Positions 51,624 through 60,848 of a stretch of DNA of 64,000 bases are shown here, piece by piece. Source of the DNA: an uncultured Clostridia bacterium (GTDB taxonomy: Bacteria > Bacillota > Clostridia > Christensenellales > Borkfalkiaceae); contig CAKQKI010000001.1 in assembly GCA_934248055.1 (NCBI GenBank), positions 418,867 to 482,866 on the forward strand, given 5' to 3'. Every line of letters starts with the position of its first letter. Position 1 is the stretch's first letter. Under the pieces are notes generated by a model. The model saw nothing but the letters and a program-made list of their open reading frames with translations. It did no database searches and had not been told where the DNA came from. Position numbers and translations under genes: made by a program.

Positions 51624-52265
51624 TTACGCCTTAATCCAACTTTCGTCGGACGGATTGTCTCTGAACGCTATCAGTTTTTGCACGTCTTCCGCGCGGACGT
51701 AGTTTTCTTCCGCCGCGACTTTCACTATCGTGTCGAAATCGCAAAGACTGAAATTTTTCACGCCCGCCGCCTGCAAACGCTCAACTCCTTTTTTCATGCC
51801 GTATGTAAAAATACTTACAACGCCAAGCACTTCCGCTCCCGCTTCGCGCAACGCTTCTACGACTTCGAGTACGCTGCCGCCCGTGGAAATCAAATCTTCC
51901 ACGACTACCGCTTTTTCGTTTTTTTCGAGTTTCCCTTCAATCCGATTTTGTCTTCCGTGATCTTTTGCGCCCGAGCGGACGTAACCCATAGGCATTCCTA
52001 AAATATGCGCCGTAATAGCGGCGTGCGCTATTCCCGCGGTAGACGTTCCCATCAGCACTTCCGCTTCGGGGTATTCTTTTTTTATCACGGCGGCAAGAGC
52101 GTTTTCAACGTCCGTTCTTACCTGCGGCGACGTGAGAGTAAGCCGATTATCGCAATATACGGGGCTTTTGATTCCGCTTGCCCATATAAACGGCTGTTCG
52201 GGGCGAAAAAACACCGCTTTTATTTTCAGTAAATCTTTCGCAATCTTTTCTTTAACGTTTTCCAT
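51624..52265 (-). CDS. pyrE: Orotate phosphoribosyltransferase
   Basis: A 213-residue enzyme converting orotate and PRPP to OMP. It shows PFIWASGIKSPVYCDNR, LMGTSTAGIAHAAI and the PRPP loop VVVEDLISTGGSVLEVV. I chose ATG at 52265 (MENVKEKIAK) because AAGGAG lies nine bases upstream; the longer frame from 52313 adds 16 residues inside pyrF with no ribosome site. The pyrF stop lies within the AAGGAG region. Confidence 0.95.
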   Translation of the reverse strand: MENVKEKIAKDLLKIKAVFFRPEQPFIWASGIKSPVYCDNRLTLTSPQVRTDVENALAAVIKKEYPEAEVLMGTSTAGIAHAAITAHILGMPMGYVRSGAKDHGRQNRIEGKLEKNEKAVVVEDLISTGGSVLEVVEALREAGAEVLGVVSIFTYGMKKGVERLQAAGVKNFSLCDFDTIVKVAAEENYVRAEDVQKLIAFRDNPSDESWIKA

Positions 52266-52278
52266 ATATCGATTCTCC

Positions 52279-52980
52279 TTATTTTCCGAGAAATTCTTTA
52301 ACGCACCTTTCATACGCCGCTTTCGGATCTTGGGCGGCCGTTATGGGACGCCCCACCACGATATAATCCGAGCCGAGCATTCTTGCCCTTTCGGGCGTTG
52401 CGATTCTCTTCTGATCGCCGCGATCGCCGTCGGCAAAACGCACGCCCGGTGTGACCGTGAGAAAATTTTCGCCGCAGATTTCGTGTGTTTTTCCCGCTTC
52501 CAACGGCGAACAAACAACGCCGTCAAGCCCTGAATTTTTTGCGTTAAGCGCATAACTTTGCACGGTTTTTTCCATACCCGACCCGATTAAAAGTTCTTCG
52601 CGAAGAGTCCTTTCGTCGGTACTCGTAAGTTGCGTTACGGCAATCAGCAGCGGACGCGTTCCGTTCTCGCGCGTTAACCCTTCGATTGCGGCTTTCATCA
52701 TTTCGCTTCCGCCTGCGGCGTGAAGATTATAAATATCCGCGCCCAAGGATAAAAGCGATCTCATCGCCTTTTTCACGGTGTTGGGAATATCGTGCAGTTT
52801 AAGATCGAGAAAAATTTTATGCCCGCGTTTTTTTATCTCCTTAATAACCGCGGGGCCTTCCGCATAAAACAATTCCATTCCGATTTTAACGAAAGGTTTT
52901 TCTTCTCCGAATAAATCGAGAAATTCAAAGGTTTCTTTTGCGCCCGGAAAATCGAGCGCGACGATTACGTCTTTAGCCAT
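52279..52980 (-). CDS. pyrF: Orotidine-5'-phosphate decarboxylase
   Basis: A 233-residue TIM-barrel enzyme converting OMP to UMP. It begins MAKDVIVALDFPGAKETFEF and has the catalytic DLKLHDIPNTV (the Asp-x-Lys-x2-Asp motif), then VTPGVRFADGDRGDQKRI and the phosphate site IVVGRPIT. The length fits the shorter bacterial type. The ATG overlaps the pyrD end by 8 bp. Confidence 0.96.
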   Translation of the reverse strand: MAKDVIVALDFPGAKETFEFLDLFGEEKPFVKIGMELFYAEGPAVIKEIKKRGHKIFLDLKLHDIPNTVKKAMRSLLSLGADIYNLHAAGGSEMMKAAIEGLTRENGTRPLLIAVTQLTSTDERTLREELLIGSGMEKTVQSYALNAKNSGLDGVVCSPLEAGKTHEICGENFLTVTPGVRFADGDRGDQKRIATPERARMLGSDYIVVGRPITAAQDPKAAYERCVKEFLGK

Positions 52981-53890
52981 TGTGCGCCGCTCCTATAATA
53001 TCTTTTAAATTTTCCACGCCGTATTTTTTCATTACGTACGGCAGATTTTCAACTATTTTCTTGCTTGCAAAAGGGTCTGTTAAATTCGCCGCTCCTACGC
53101 CGACGGCGGTCGCGCCCGCAAGCATCATTTCAACGGCGTCTTCCGCGGAAGATACGCCGCCCATGCCGATTATGGGAATTTTAACGGCTTCGTACACCTG
53201 ATACACCATACGCAAAGCAACCGGGAACAACGCTTTGCCCGAATATCCCGCTATTTTCTTTGCTATAATCGGTTTTTTTGTTTTTAAATCGATGCGCATA
53301 CCCGTCATCGTATTGATAAGGCTTATTCCGTCGGCTCCGCCTTCTTCGCACGCTTTCGCAATCGCCGAAATATCCGTTACGTTCGGAGAAAGTTTCATAT
53401 AAATCGGTTTATCCGTTACCTGTTTTACCGCTTTTGCCACGGCAAACACGTTTTCGCACGACGTGCCGAGCGCAAGTCCGCCGTCTTTTACGTTAGGACA
53501 ACTTACGTTCACTTCCAGAATACCCACCTGCTCTTCTTTGCCGAACCGCTCGCACAGGCGGACGTATTCGTCTACCGAAAAACCGCTTACGTTCGCAATT
53601 ACCTTTTTATGAAAAAATTTCTTCATTTCGGGTAATTCGTGAGTAAGAACGTGTTCCATTCCCGGATTTTGCAATCCGATGGAATTCACTATTCCCGTAT
53701 CGCTTTCGGCAATTCTCGGAGTGGGGTTGCCGAAGCGCGATTCAACAGTAGTACCCTTGAACGAAAACGTGCCAAGCACGTTGATATCGTAAATTTCGGC
53801 AAATTCTTTTCCGTATCCGAACGTTCCGCTCGCAGGAATTATCGGATTGTCGAGTTCCCAGCCCGACAACGTTACTTTCGTGTTCACCAT
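52973..53890 (-). CDS. pyrD: Dihydroorotate dehydrogenase, class 1B catalytic subunit
   Basis: A 305-residue FMN enzyme with IIPASGTFGYGKEFAEIYD, IVNSIGLQNPGMEHVL and the active-site Cys in EVNVSCPNVKDGG. Class 1B enzymes use NAD+ through the Fe-S/FAD subunit PyrK, whose gene lies directly upstream and overlaps by 7 bp. GMGGVSSAEDAVEMMLAGAT binds FMN phosphate. Standard length. Confidence 0.96.
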   Translation of the reverse strand: MVNTKVTLSGWELDNPIIPASGTFGYGKEFAEIYDINVLGTFSFKGTTVESRFGNPTPRIAESDTGIVNSIGLQNPGMEHVLTHELPEMKKFFHKKVIANVSGFSVDEYVRLCERFGKEEQVGILEVNVSCPNVKDGGLALGTSCENVFAVAKAVKQVTDKPIYMKLSPNVTDISAIAKACEEGGADGISLINTMTGMRIDLKTKKPIIAKKIAGYSGKALFPVALRMVYQVYEAVKIPIIGMGGVSSAEDAVEMMLAGATAVGVGAANLTDPFASKKIVENLPYVMKKYGVENLKDIIGAAHNG

Positions 53891-54615
53891 ATAATTTCAC
53901 TCCTTTCGAGAACGGGACCTTCTTTGCATATCCTTTTCGCGCCGTTTTTTGTCTGCACGGAACAGCCCATGCATACGCCGAAGCCGCAACCCATGCGTTC
54001 TTCAAAACTGTACTCCCCGTCCGTTACGGCAACGCTTTCCAACGCCCTGAACATCGGCATAGGTCCGCAGGCATAAAAATACGTGTATTCAAGCCGCTTT
54101 ACAACGTCGGTCACAAAACCTTTTTCTCCCATGCTTCCGTCCACGGTGCATACGTACGTTTCCGCGCCGAGCGCTTCGAATTTTTCTTTATAAAACACTT
54201 CCGCCGCCTTGTTAAAGCCGAGAACTACTACGGGATTTGCCCCGCGGGCGACGAGATCTTTGCAAAGTTTATAAAGCGGCGGAACTCCGACTCCGCCGCC
54301 CGCAAGTAGCGGGCGGTCGCCGCTCTTTTTAAGATTGTAACCGTTGCCGAGTCCTATAAGCATATCAACCGTTTTTCCGCGGTTTAAGCGGCTCATAATT
54401 TCAGTGCCTTTCCCGACTACCTTGAAAACGAGCGTCAACTCGCCGCTATCCGCGTCGCACACGGAAATAGGACGGCGAAGATAACAACCGTCTACCGTAA
54501 GATTGATAAACTGGCCTGCATTCGTAATTTCGGAAAAATCGCCCGAAAGTTTCATTTCGTAAACGTTTTCGGCTATTTTTTCGTTTGATATGATTTGCGG
54601 AAATATTTGTTTCAT
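53884..54615 (-). CDS. pyrK: Dihydroorotate dehydrogenase electron-transfer subunit
   Basis: A 243-residue FAD and [2Fe-2S] protein passing electrons from PyrD to NAD+. The FAD motif is CYLRRPISVCD, the NAD-binding site begins LLAGGGVGVPPLY, and the cluster cysteines are in GCGFGVCMGCSVQTK with a later Cys in RICKEGPV. It precedes pyrD, as usual in class 1B operons. The 76-bp gap from carB contains small hairpins. Confidence 0.96.
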   Translation of the reverse strand: MKQIFPQIISNEKIAENVYEMKLSGDFSEITNAGQFINLTVDGCYLRRPISVCDADSGELTLVFKVVGKGTEIMSRLNRGKTVDMLIGLGNGYNLKKSGDRPLLAGGGVGVPPLYKLCKDLVARGANPVVVLGFNKAAEVFYKEKFEALGAETYVCTVDGSMGEKGFVTDVVKRLEYTYFYACGPMPMFRALESVAVTDGEYSFEERMGCGFGVCMGCSVQTKNGAKRICKEGPVLERSEIIW

Positions 54616-54666
54616 TTTTCACCTTTTATATAGTCGGACAAAAATAAAAACGTCCGTTCCTTAGCA

Positions 54667-54726
54667 AAACGCACAGCGTTGTTTTAAAAAGTCAACTGTC
54701 TATCGTAGAAACGCACAGCGTTGTTT
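54667..54726. repeat. 18-bp direct repeat at the carB 3' end
   Basis: AAACGCACAGCGTTGTTT occurs at 54667-54684 and again at 54709-54726, 42 bp apart. Each copy is itself a small hairpin (AACGC/GCGTT). One copy encodes part of the carB C-terminus and the other lies just past the stop, suggesting a local tandem duplication. A CGGAC/GTCCG hairpin lies at 54635-54656. Confidence 0.6.
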
Positions 54727-57700
54727 CTTCAAGCACGTCAAGCAGAACTTTTACGGTATCGAGCGCAGTAAACGTCGTAATATTGTTTTCGGTGGCTGTT
54801 TTACGAATTTCATAGCCATCTGAATTTGCTCCGCTTTGCGAAACGTCGCTCGTGTTCACAACGTAAGCGATGTATCCCTGACGAATCGCGTCGGGAATAT
54901 CTTTCGAGCCGTCGCTTATTTTTTTAAGTTTTCTCGTGCGTATTCCGTTCGCTTTCAAAAAATCCGCCGTTCCGCTCGTGGCTTCGATGTTAAAGCCGAG
55001 ATTGTAAAACCTTTCCGCAAGCGGCAACGCTTCTTCTTTATCTTTGTCGCATACGGTAAACAGCACCGTTCCGTAATTCTGCAGTTTCATTCCCGAAGCC
55101 TGCAACGCTTTATAAAGCGCTCTGTTCAATTTGTCGTCGTAACCTATCGCCTCGCCCGTGGATTTCATTTCGGGAGAAAGATAAGCGTCTACTCCGTGTA
55201 TTTTACTGAAAGAAAATACAGGCACTTTAACGTAATTTCTCTTTTTTTCTTCGGGATAAATCGAGAAAATGCCCTGTTCTTTCAGCGTTCTTCCCATAAT
55301 TACTTCCGTTGCGATGTCGGCAAGAGAATATCCCGTGGCTTTGGACAGAAACGGAACGGTTCTTGACGATCTCGGATTTACTTCTATGATATACACGCGA
55401 TCGTTTTTATCCACGATAAACTGAATGTTGTAAAGCCCGACTATCCCGATGGCAAGCCCCAACTTTCTGGTATAATGTAATATTATTCCCTTTACTTCGT
55501 CAGATATACTGAACGGCGGATATACGCTGATACTGTCGCCGCTATGCACGCCCGTACGCTCCACAAGTTCCATAATACCGGGAACGAACACGTCGGAGCC
55601 GTCGCAAATAGCGTCTACTTCAACTTCCTTTCCTACGACGTAACGATCGACGAGTACGGGCTTTTCTTCGCTTATTTCGGCGGCGTTTTTAAGATATTTG
55701 CGTAAACTTTCTTCGTTCGCCACTATCTGCATCGCTCTGCCGCCCAGCACGAACGACGGTCGCACAAGCACGGGATAACCTATTTCCGCCGCTGCTTTAA
55801 CGCCGTCTTCAACGTCGGTTACCGCCTTGCCTTCGGGCTTGGGAATATTAAGATCGCTTAGTAGTTTTTCGAATAAATCGCGGTCTTCCGCTTTGTCTAT
55901 CGCCTTACAATCGGTTCCGATAATCTTAACTCCGCGCTTTTCGAGCGATTCGGCAAGATTGATTGCCGTCTGACCGCCGAGAGAAGCGATAACTCCGTAC
56001 GGCTTCTCGATTTCCACTACGCTCATTACGTCTTCGGTTGTAAGCGGCTCGAAATACAGTTTGTCGGAAGTGGTGTAGTCGGTAGAAACAGTTTCGGGAT
56101 TGTTGTTGATAATAACCGCCCTGTATCCCGAATTTTTGATGGTTTGCACGGCATGCACCGTGGAATAATCGAATTCGACGCCCTGACCGATACGGATAGG
56201 TCCCGCTCCGAGCACGATAATCGACGGCGCGGTTTTATCTTTAAAAGATTCGTTTTCTTCTGCGTTATAGGTGGAATAGTAGTACGGAATATATGCGTCG
56301 AATTCGGACGCGCACGAATCGATCGCCTTATATTTCGGGACGATTCCGAGTTTTTTTCTGAAATCGTAAACCGCCTTTTCGGTAGTATTCCAAAGTTTTG
56401 CGATTGCCTTGTCGGTAAAACCGTATTGCTTGCATTCTTTCAGCGTGGCTTCGTCGAAAACATGCTGTTTTGCTTCTTCTTCCTTTTCGGTTATACGCTT
56501 GATTTTCGTAAGGAAAAACTTGTCAATTTCGGTAATTTTCGCGATTTTGCCTTCTGTTTCGCCGCGGCGGAAAAGTTCCGCGATCATAAAGATACGGTCG
56601 TCCGTAGCGTCGGCAATATACGAAAGCAACTCTTCCTTAGTCATCGTTTCCGCTTTCTTTGAAAACAGATGGCTTGCGCCGATTTCCAGCGACCTGACGG
56701 CTTTCAGCAAACTTTCTTCAAAAGTTCTGCCCACACTCATCACTTCGCCCGTGGCTTTCATCTGCGTGGAAAGTTTATTGCTTGCTCCCGCAAATTTATC
56801 GAACGGGAAACGCGGCATTTTCGTAACCACGTAATCGAGCGCAGGCTCGAAACTCGCGGGCGTGTTTGCAAGTTTGATTTCGTCGAGCGTAAGCCCTGCG
56901 GCTATCTTTGCCGAAACGCGCGCTATGGGAAAGCCGCTCGCTTTGCTGGCAAGCGCGGAAGAACGGGAAACGCGCGGATTGACTTCGATAACGTAATATT
57001 CAAAAGAGTGGGGATCGAGCGCGAACTGAACGTTGCAACCGCCTTCTATTTTCAGCGCGCGGATAATTTTTAGCGCGGCGTTTCTGAGCATCTGACATTC
57101 TTTGTTCGAAAGCGTCTGACTCGGACAAACGACTATCGAATCGCCCGTATGCACGCCCACGGGGTCGAGATTTTCCATATTGCATACGACGATTGCGGTA
57201 TCGTTTTTATCGCGCATTACTTCGTATTCGATTTCTTTGTAACCCTTTACGCTCTTTTCGATAAGCACTTCGCGAACGGGCGAAAGTTCGAGCGCGTTTT
57301 CCATCATTTTGCAAAATTCCGCTTCGTTATCCGCAAAGCCGCCGCCCGTGCCGCCGAGAGTAAACGCGGGACGAAGAACCACGGGGTAACCTATCCGCCT
57401 TGCCGCCGCCACGCCGTCTTCAACGCTGTGAGCGATTTCGGAAGGACATATCGGCTCACCTATTTCTTCGCATAATTTCTTGAATAAACCGCGATCTTCC
57501 GCGCGTTCGATACTTTCGCTCTTCGTGCCAAGCAATTCAACGCGGCATTCTTTCAAAATACCTTTTTTTTCGAGTTGAATTGCAAGGTTAAGTCCCGTTT
57601 GTCCGCCCATACTCGCTATAATCGCGTCGGGACGTTCGTATCGTATGATTTTTGCCGTATATTCGAGCGTTAAAGGTTCCATATAAACTTTGTCCGCAAC

Positions 57701-57874
57701 AGACGTGTCGGTCATAATCGTTGCGGGGTTGGAATTGCAAAGCACTACTTCGTACCCTTCTTCTTTAAGCGCAAGGCACGCCTGCGTGCCTGCATAATCG
57801 AATTCCGCCGCCTGACCGATTATTATAGGTCCGCTTCCTATCACCATTATCTTTTTTAAATCGTTTCTACGCAT
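54692..57874 (-). CDS. carB: Carbamoyl-phosphate synthase large subunit
   Basis: A 1060-residue two-lobed ATP-grasp enzyme making carbamoyl phosphate from bicarbonate, glutamine-derived ammonia and two ATP. Each half begins with a dinucleotide-like fold: VIGSGPIIIGQAAEFDYAG in the first and VLGAGPIRIGQGVEFDYSTV in the second. The ends of the ATP sites read VIEVNPRVSRSSAL and IIEVNPRSSRTVPF. The C-terminal MGS-like allosteric domain is about 920-1060. I chose ATG at 57874 because GGGG lies eight bases upstream; an in-frame GTG at 57883 is less well placed. Confidence 0.97.
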   Translation of the reverse strand: MRRNDLKKIMVIGSGPIIIGQAAEFDYAGTQACLALKEEGYEVVLCNSNPATIMTDTSVADKVYMEPLTLEYTAKIIRYERPDAIIASMGGQTGLNLAIQLEKKGILKECRVELLGTKSESIERAEDRGLFKKLCEEIGEPICPSEIAHSVEDGVAAARRIGYPVVLRPAFTLGGTGGGFADNEAEFCKMMENALELSPVREVLIEKSVKGYKEIEYEVMRDKNDTAIVVCNMENLDPVGVHTGDSIVVCPSQTLSNKECQMLRNAALKIIRALKIEGGCNVQFALDPHSFEYYVIEVNPRVSRSSALASKASGFPIARVSAKIAAGLTLDEIKLANTPASFEPALDYVVTKMPRFPFDKFAGASNKLSTQMKATGEVMSVGRTFEESLLKAVRSLEIGASHLFSKKAETMTKEELLSYIADATDDRIFMIAELFRRGETEGKIAKITEIDKFFLTKIKRITEKEEEAKQHVFDEATLKECKQYGFTDKAIAKLWNTTEKAVYDFRKKLGIVPKYKAIDSCASEFDAYIPYYYSTYNAEENESFKDKTAPSIIVLGAGPIRIGQGVEFDYSTVHAVQTIKNSGYRAVIINNNPETVSTDYTTSDKLYFEPLTTEDVMSVVEIEKPYGVIASLGGQTAINLAESLEKRGVKIIGTDCKAIDKAEDRDLFEKLLSDLNIPKPEGKAVTDVEDGVKAAAEIGYPVLVRPSFVLGGRAMQIVANEESLRKYLKNAAEISEEKPVLVDRYVVGKEVEVDAICDGSDVFVPGIMELVERTGVHSGDSISVYPPFSISDEVKGIILHYTRKLGLAIGIVGLYNIQFIVDKNDRVYIIEVNPRSSRTVPFLSKATGYSLADIATEVIMGRTLKEQGIFSIYPEEKKRNYVKVPVFSFSKIHGVDAYLSPEMKSTGEAIGYDDKLNRALYKALQASGMKLQNYGTVLFTVCDKDKEEALPLAERFYNLGFNIEATSGTADFLKANGIRTRKLKKISDGSKDIPDAIRQGYIAYVVNTSDVSQSGANSDGYEIRKTATENNITTFTALDTVKVLLDVLEETTLCVSTIDS

Positions 57875-57891
57875 ATTTTTCACCCCGCCCC

Positions 57892-58986
57892 TTACTTATT
57901 CCTGTTTTTTTCCATATTTTTAATAAATTCATCGAACAAATATACGCTGTCTTCGGGTCCCGACGCGCTTTCGGGATGATACTGAACGGAAAACACGTTG
58001 TCTTTTTCCGAGCGCAACCCTTCCACCGTACCGTCGAGCAGATTGATATGCGTAATTTCAAGTTCCGTGCCGTAAACGGAATTCGCGTCTACCGCATAAC
58101 TGTGATTCTGCGACGTGATTTCCACCTTTCCCGTAATCAGATTTTTAACGGGATGATTGCCGCCGCGATGACCGAATTTCAGTTTATACGTCTTTGCCCC
58201 GTATGCAAGCGCGATTGCCTGATGACCGAGACAGATTCCGAAAATCGCATATTTGCCTTTCAGTTTTTTTATCAGTTCGATTACGGGCGTAACGTCTTGC
58301 GGGTCGCCGGGTCCGTTGGACAGAAAAAGCCCGTCGGGCGCGAAATTTTCAATTTCTTCCGCCGTAACGTTATACGGAAACACGGTTACGTCGATTCCCT
58401 TCGCGTTCATTGAACGAACGATATTAAGTTTGATGCCGCAATCGATTGCCGCCACTTTATACTTTGCGTTTTCAACGGGCGCGCGCCACGCTTTTTTAGT
58501 TGACGCTAAACTTACCGCGTCGTGACGAACACCTGCCTTCGCTATCTTTTCAAGACCTTCTTTTATATCGGTATCCGCATTCGTGATAATGCCCGTCCGA
58601 GAACCATGATCGCGTATACTGCGCGCAAGTTTTCTCGTATCCACGCCTTCGATTGCGGGAACGGAATAACGCCTGAGTTTTTCCGAAAGCGTTTCCTTGC
58701 TTCTGAAATTAGACGGAACGTCGTTATATTCGGCAACGATCAGTCCGCCTATGGTAAGCGTTTTCGTTTCGTCGTCTTCATCGTTTATGCCGTAATTGCC
58801 GATCAGCGGATAAGTACATACTACGCCCTGATACGTATACGACGGGTCGGAAACAATTTCCTGATACCCCACCATCGAAGTGTTGAAAACGACTTCTACA
58901 ACTCGCTCTTCGTTTGCCCCGAAGCCGTAACCGTAATACTCGTCGCCGTCTTCGAGAATCAGTTTTCTATCAAATTTTCTTGCCAT
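57892..58986 (-). CDS. carA: Carbamoyl-phosphate synthase small subunit
   Basis: A 364-residue glutamine amidotransferase subunit. The N-terminal CPSase domain has VVFNTSMVGYQEIVSDPSY. The C-terminal class I glutaminase has LSNGPGDPQD, the nucleophile in FGICLGHQAIALAYGAKT, and the His-Glu pair in VQYHPESASGP. The ATG overlaps the pyrC end by 28 bp, with GGAGG upstream inside pyrC. Pairs with CarB. Confidence 0.97.
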   Translation of the reverse strand: MARKFDRKLILEDGDEYYGYGFGANEERVVEVVFNTSMVGYQEIVSDPSYTYQGVVCTYPLIGNYGINDEDDETKTLTIGGLIVAEYNDVPSNFRSKETLSEKLRRYSVPAIEGVDTRKLARSIRDHGSRTGIITNADTDIKEGLEKIAKAGVRHDAVSLASTKKAWRAPVENAKYKVAAIDCGIKLNIVRSMNAKGIDVTVFPYNVTAEEIENFAPDGLFLSNGPGDPQDVTPVIELIKKLKGKYAIFGICLGHQAIALAYGAKTYKLKFGHRGGNHPVKNLITGKVEITSQNHSYAVDANSVYGTELEITHINLLDGTVEGLRSEKDNVFSVQYHPESASGPEDSVYLFDEFIKNMEKNRNK

Positions 58987-60176
58987 ACAGTTTTACCTCC
59001 GCACACCGTCAACAAACATTTTCCGAACACCCTTTCGCCGCCGAACGGAGTGCTTTTGCCTTTCGATAAAAATTCTTTCGGATTTATAGTATATTCTTTG
59101 CCGACTTCAAACACGGCGTAATCTTCTTTCGTTATGGGAATTCCGAAACGTTTTCGCGGATTTACGCTTAAAAGCAACGCGAGTTTTCCGGCGGTTATTT
59201 CGCCCGTTTTTACAAATCTCGTATATAAAAGCGGAAATGCCGTTTCAAGACCGACTATTCCGAACGGACTAGCGGATAATCCGCGGGATTTTTCTTCTTC
59301 GGAGTGCGGCGCGTGGTCGGTTGCAATCATATCGATAGTACCGTCTTTGATTCCGTCGATCAGTGCGGCGCGGTCTTCTTCGCTTCCGAGCGGCGGATTC
59401 ATTTTGAATCGTCCTTCTTCACGCAAATCGTTTTCGGTAAGCAAAAGATAGTGCGGAGCGGTTTCCGACGTTACGTTCACGCCGCGGCGCTTTGCTTCTC
59501 TTATCGCCGCCACGCTTTCTTTCGTAGAAACGTGGCAAACGTGATATTTAACGCCCGTTTCTTCGGCAAGCCGAAGATCTCTTTTTACCTGCATATATTC
59601 GCTTGCGGGATCTATTCCCTTATGCCCGTGCGCTTTAGAATACCGCCCTTTGCGGATATAGCCGCCGAGTAATAGCGATTCGTCTTCGCAATGCGCCGCA
59701 AGCACCTTGTTTAAACGTTTTATTCTCTCCATTGCCGCACGCATTATCTCTTCACGCTGAACGCCCTTTCCGTCGTCCGAAAAACCGCATACGTACGGTG
59801 AAAGTTCTTCGAGCGCGGCTATTTCGCTCCCGTTTTCGTCAATCGTTATCGCGCCGTAAGGATAAACGTTGACAACCGCGTCTTTTTCTATTACGGAAAG
59901 TTGGGCGCGTAAATTTTTAAGGCTGTCAGGCACGGGATTGAGATTCGGCATGGCGCACACTGCAGTGTAACCGCCTCTGGCGGCGGCTTTCGTACCCGTT
60001 TCGATGCTTTCTTTATAAAAAAAACCCGGTTCTCTGAGATGCGCGTGCGCGTCGCAAAAACCGGGAAAAAGTATTAAATTATCTGAAATAACGGGAACGA
60101 AAAAATCTTCGCTTTTATACTTAGCGATTAAAAAATCTATTTTTTCCCGTATTCCGATGTTTTGAAAATTCGTCAT
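58959..60176 (-). CDS. pyrC: Dihydroorotase
   Basis: A 405-residue amidohydrolase closing carbamoyl-aspartate to dihydroorotate. Metal-binding motifs are FPGFCDAHAHLREPGF, LAAHCEDESLLLGGY, YHVCHVSTKESVAAI and MIATDHAPHSEEEKSRG. The N-terminal strand region is short compared with Bacillus PyrC, but this occurs in clostridial forms. It is the first gene of the UMP operon. The ATG lies directly after the T-run of a hairpin; AAGG within the hairpin is the only ribosome site, so terminator formation would also mask it. Confidence 0.95.
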   Translation of the reverse strand: MTNFQNIGIREKIDFLIAKYKSEDFFVPVISDNLILFPGFCDAHAHLREPGFFYKESIETGTKAAARGGYTAVCAMPNLNPVPDSLKNLRAQLSVIEKDAVVNVYPYGAITIDENGSEIAALEELSPYVCGFSDDGKGVQREEIMRAAMERIKRLNKVLAAHCEDESLLLGGYIRKGRYSKAHGHKGIDPASEYMQVKRDLRLAEETGVKYHVCHVSTKESVAAIREAKRRGVNVTSETAPHYLLLTENDLREEGRFKMNPPLGSEEDRAALIDGIKDGTIDMIATDHAPHSEEEKSRGLSASPFGIVGLETAFPLLYTRFVKTGEITAGKLALLLSVNPRKRFGIPITKEDYAVFEVGKEYTINPKEFLSKGKSTPFGGERVFGKCLLTVCGGKTVWQENLIEN

Positions 60177-60237
60177 AAAAAAACCTTGCCGAAGCCGACA
60201 AGATCACACAAAATCAAATCCGCCGTAAAATTGCGGA
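60177..60237 (-). promoter_or_regulatory. Leader attenuator of the pyr operon
   Basis: On the minus strand a hairpin with arms CTTGTCG and GGCAAG (60202-60185) is followed by GG and seven Ts ending directly at the pyrC ATG. A second stem TCCGC/GCGGA (60237-60219) precedes it. A weak stem further upstream carries GTCCTGATAA, which only faintly resembles a PyrR-binding loop. Regulation by attenuation is likely; the sensing factor is not identified. Confidence 0.65.
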
Positions 60238-60299
60238 ATTAAAAGTATTTTATCAGGACCTTAACGGCATCGCTGTACCGATTTAAAAATTCTACCCTT

Positions 60300-60328
60300 A
60301 TTGTAACCGTAAGATTTAATTTTGTCAA
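60300..60328 (-). promoter_or_regulatory. Promoter of the pyrimidine operon
   Basis: On the minus strand a perfect TTGACA (60328-60323) and TACAAT (60305-60300) are separated by 17 bp. The start near 60293 gives a leader of about 115 bases, which contains the attenuator. Confidence 0.88.
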
Positions 60329-60406
60329 GCAAATAAACGGGATATTTTTTGTGGAAGTTAATTTTTTATTTTTCGTCACAAACGCCTTATTTTTGTTATT
60401 TTAATT

Positions 60407-60757
60407 TCACAAGACGAAAAAACTTTGTCTGCATAGCCGCAGGCGATTGCGCATTTCTATCGTCTGCAAGCGTTGATTGATCCATCTCTCCGTATAACCT
60501 TTCGTATCAAGACAATCGGTCTCTCGCATTTTACCGTCGGAAGCCTGCATTTTCAGTCCGTGACAATTTGTCACGACTTCACTTCCTTCGTTTTTTAAGC
60601 GTTGTTTCAGTTTGCGCCAGTATGCGCCCGGATCTTTACTTGCCGAATCCGCCAGAACGTTGCATACGTCCACTACGGAAAAATACCATTCTTCTTCGTC
60701 GGCATTCCATAACGTCCGCACCTGCTTATTTTCAAACACTTAAATTTTGTTTTGCAT
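60407..60757 (-). pseudogene. Decayed BRO-N family gene
   Basis: GGAG and ATG at 60757 start a frame MQNKI that meets TAA at 60742-60740. The frame then continues VFENKQVRTLWNADEEEWYF, VVDVCNVLADSASK, YWRKLKQRLKNEGSEVVTNC, the typical BRO-N domain of phage and restriction-associated proteins. After KMRETDCLDT the sequence jumps to a segment (KGYTERWINQRLQTIEMRN) that in complete relatives lies well further on, so an internal deletion is likely, and the C-terminus is lost. A GTG at 60739 could start a 110-residue remnant. It is presumably a relic of the adjoining restriction locus. Confidence 0.75.
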
Positions 60758-60848
60758 TTTAATGTTTCTCCTGACTGCAAAAAGAGTTTTACACCTATCA
60801 AGCGAATAAAACGCCGAAAATATTCCAAAACATAAAAAATATTTTAAA

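Noticed and set aside
60238..60293. PyrR-binding loop in the pyr leader
   Set aside because: Only GTCCTGATAA in a weak stem resembles the site; the conserved loop is not there, so PyrR control cannot be claimed.
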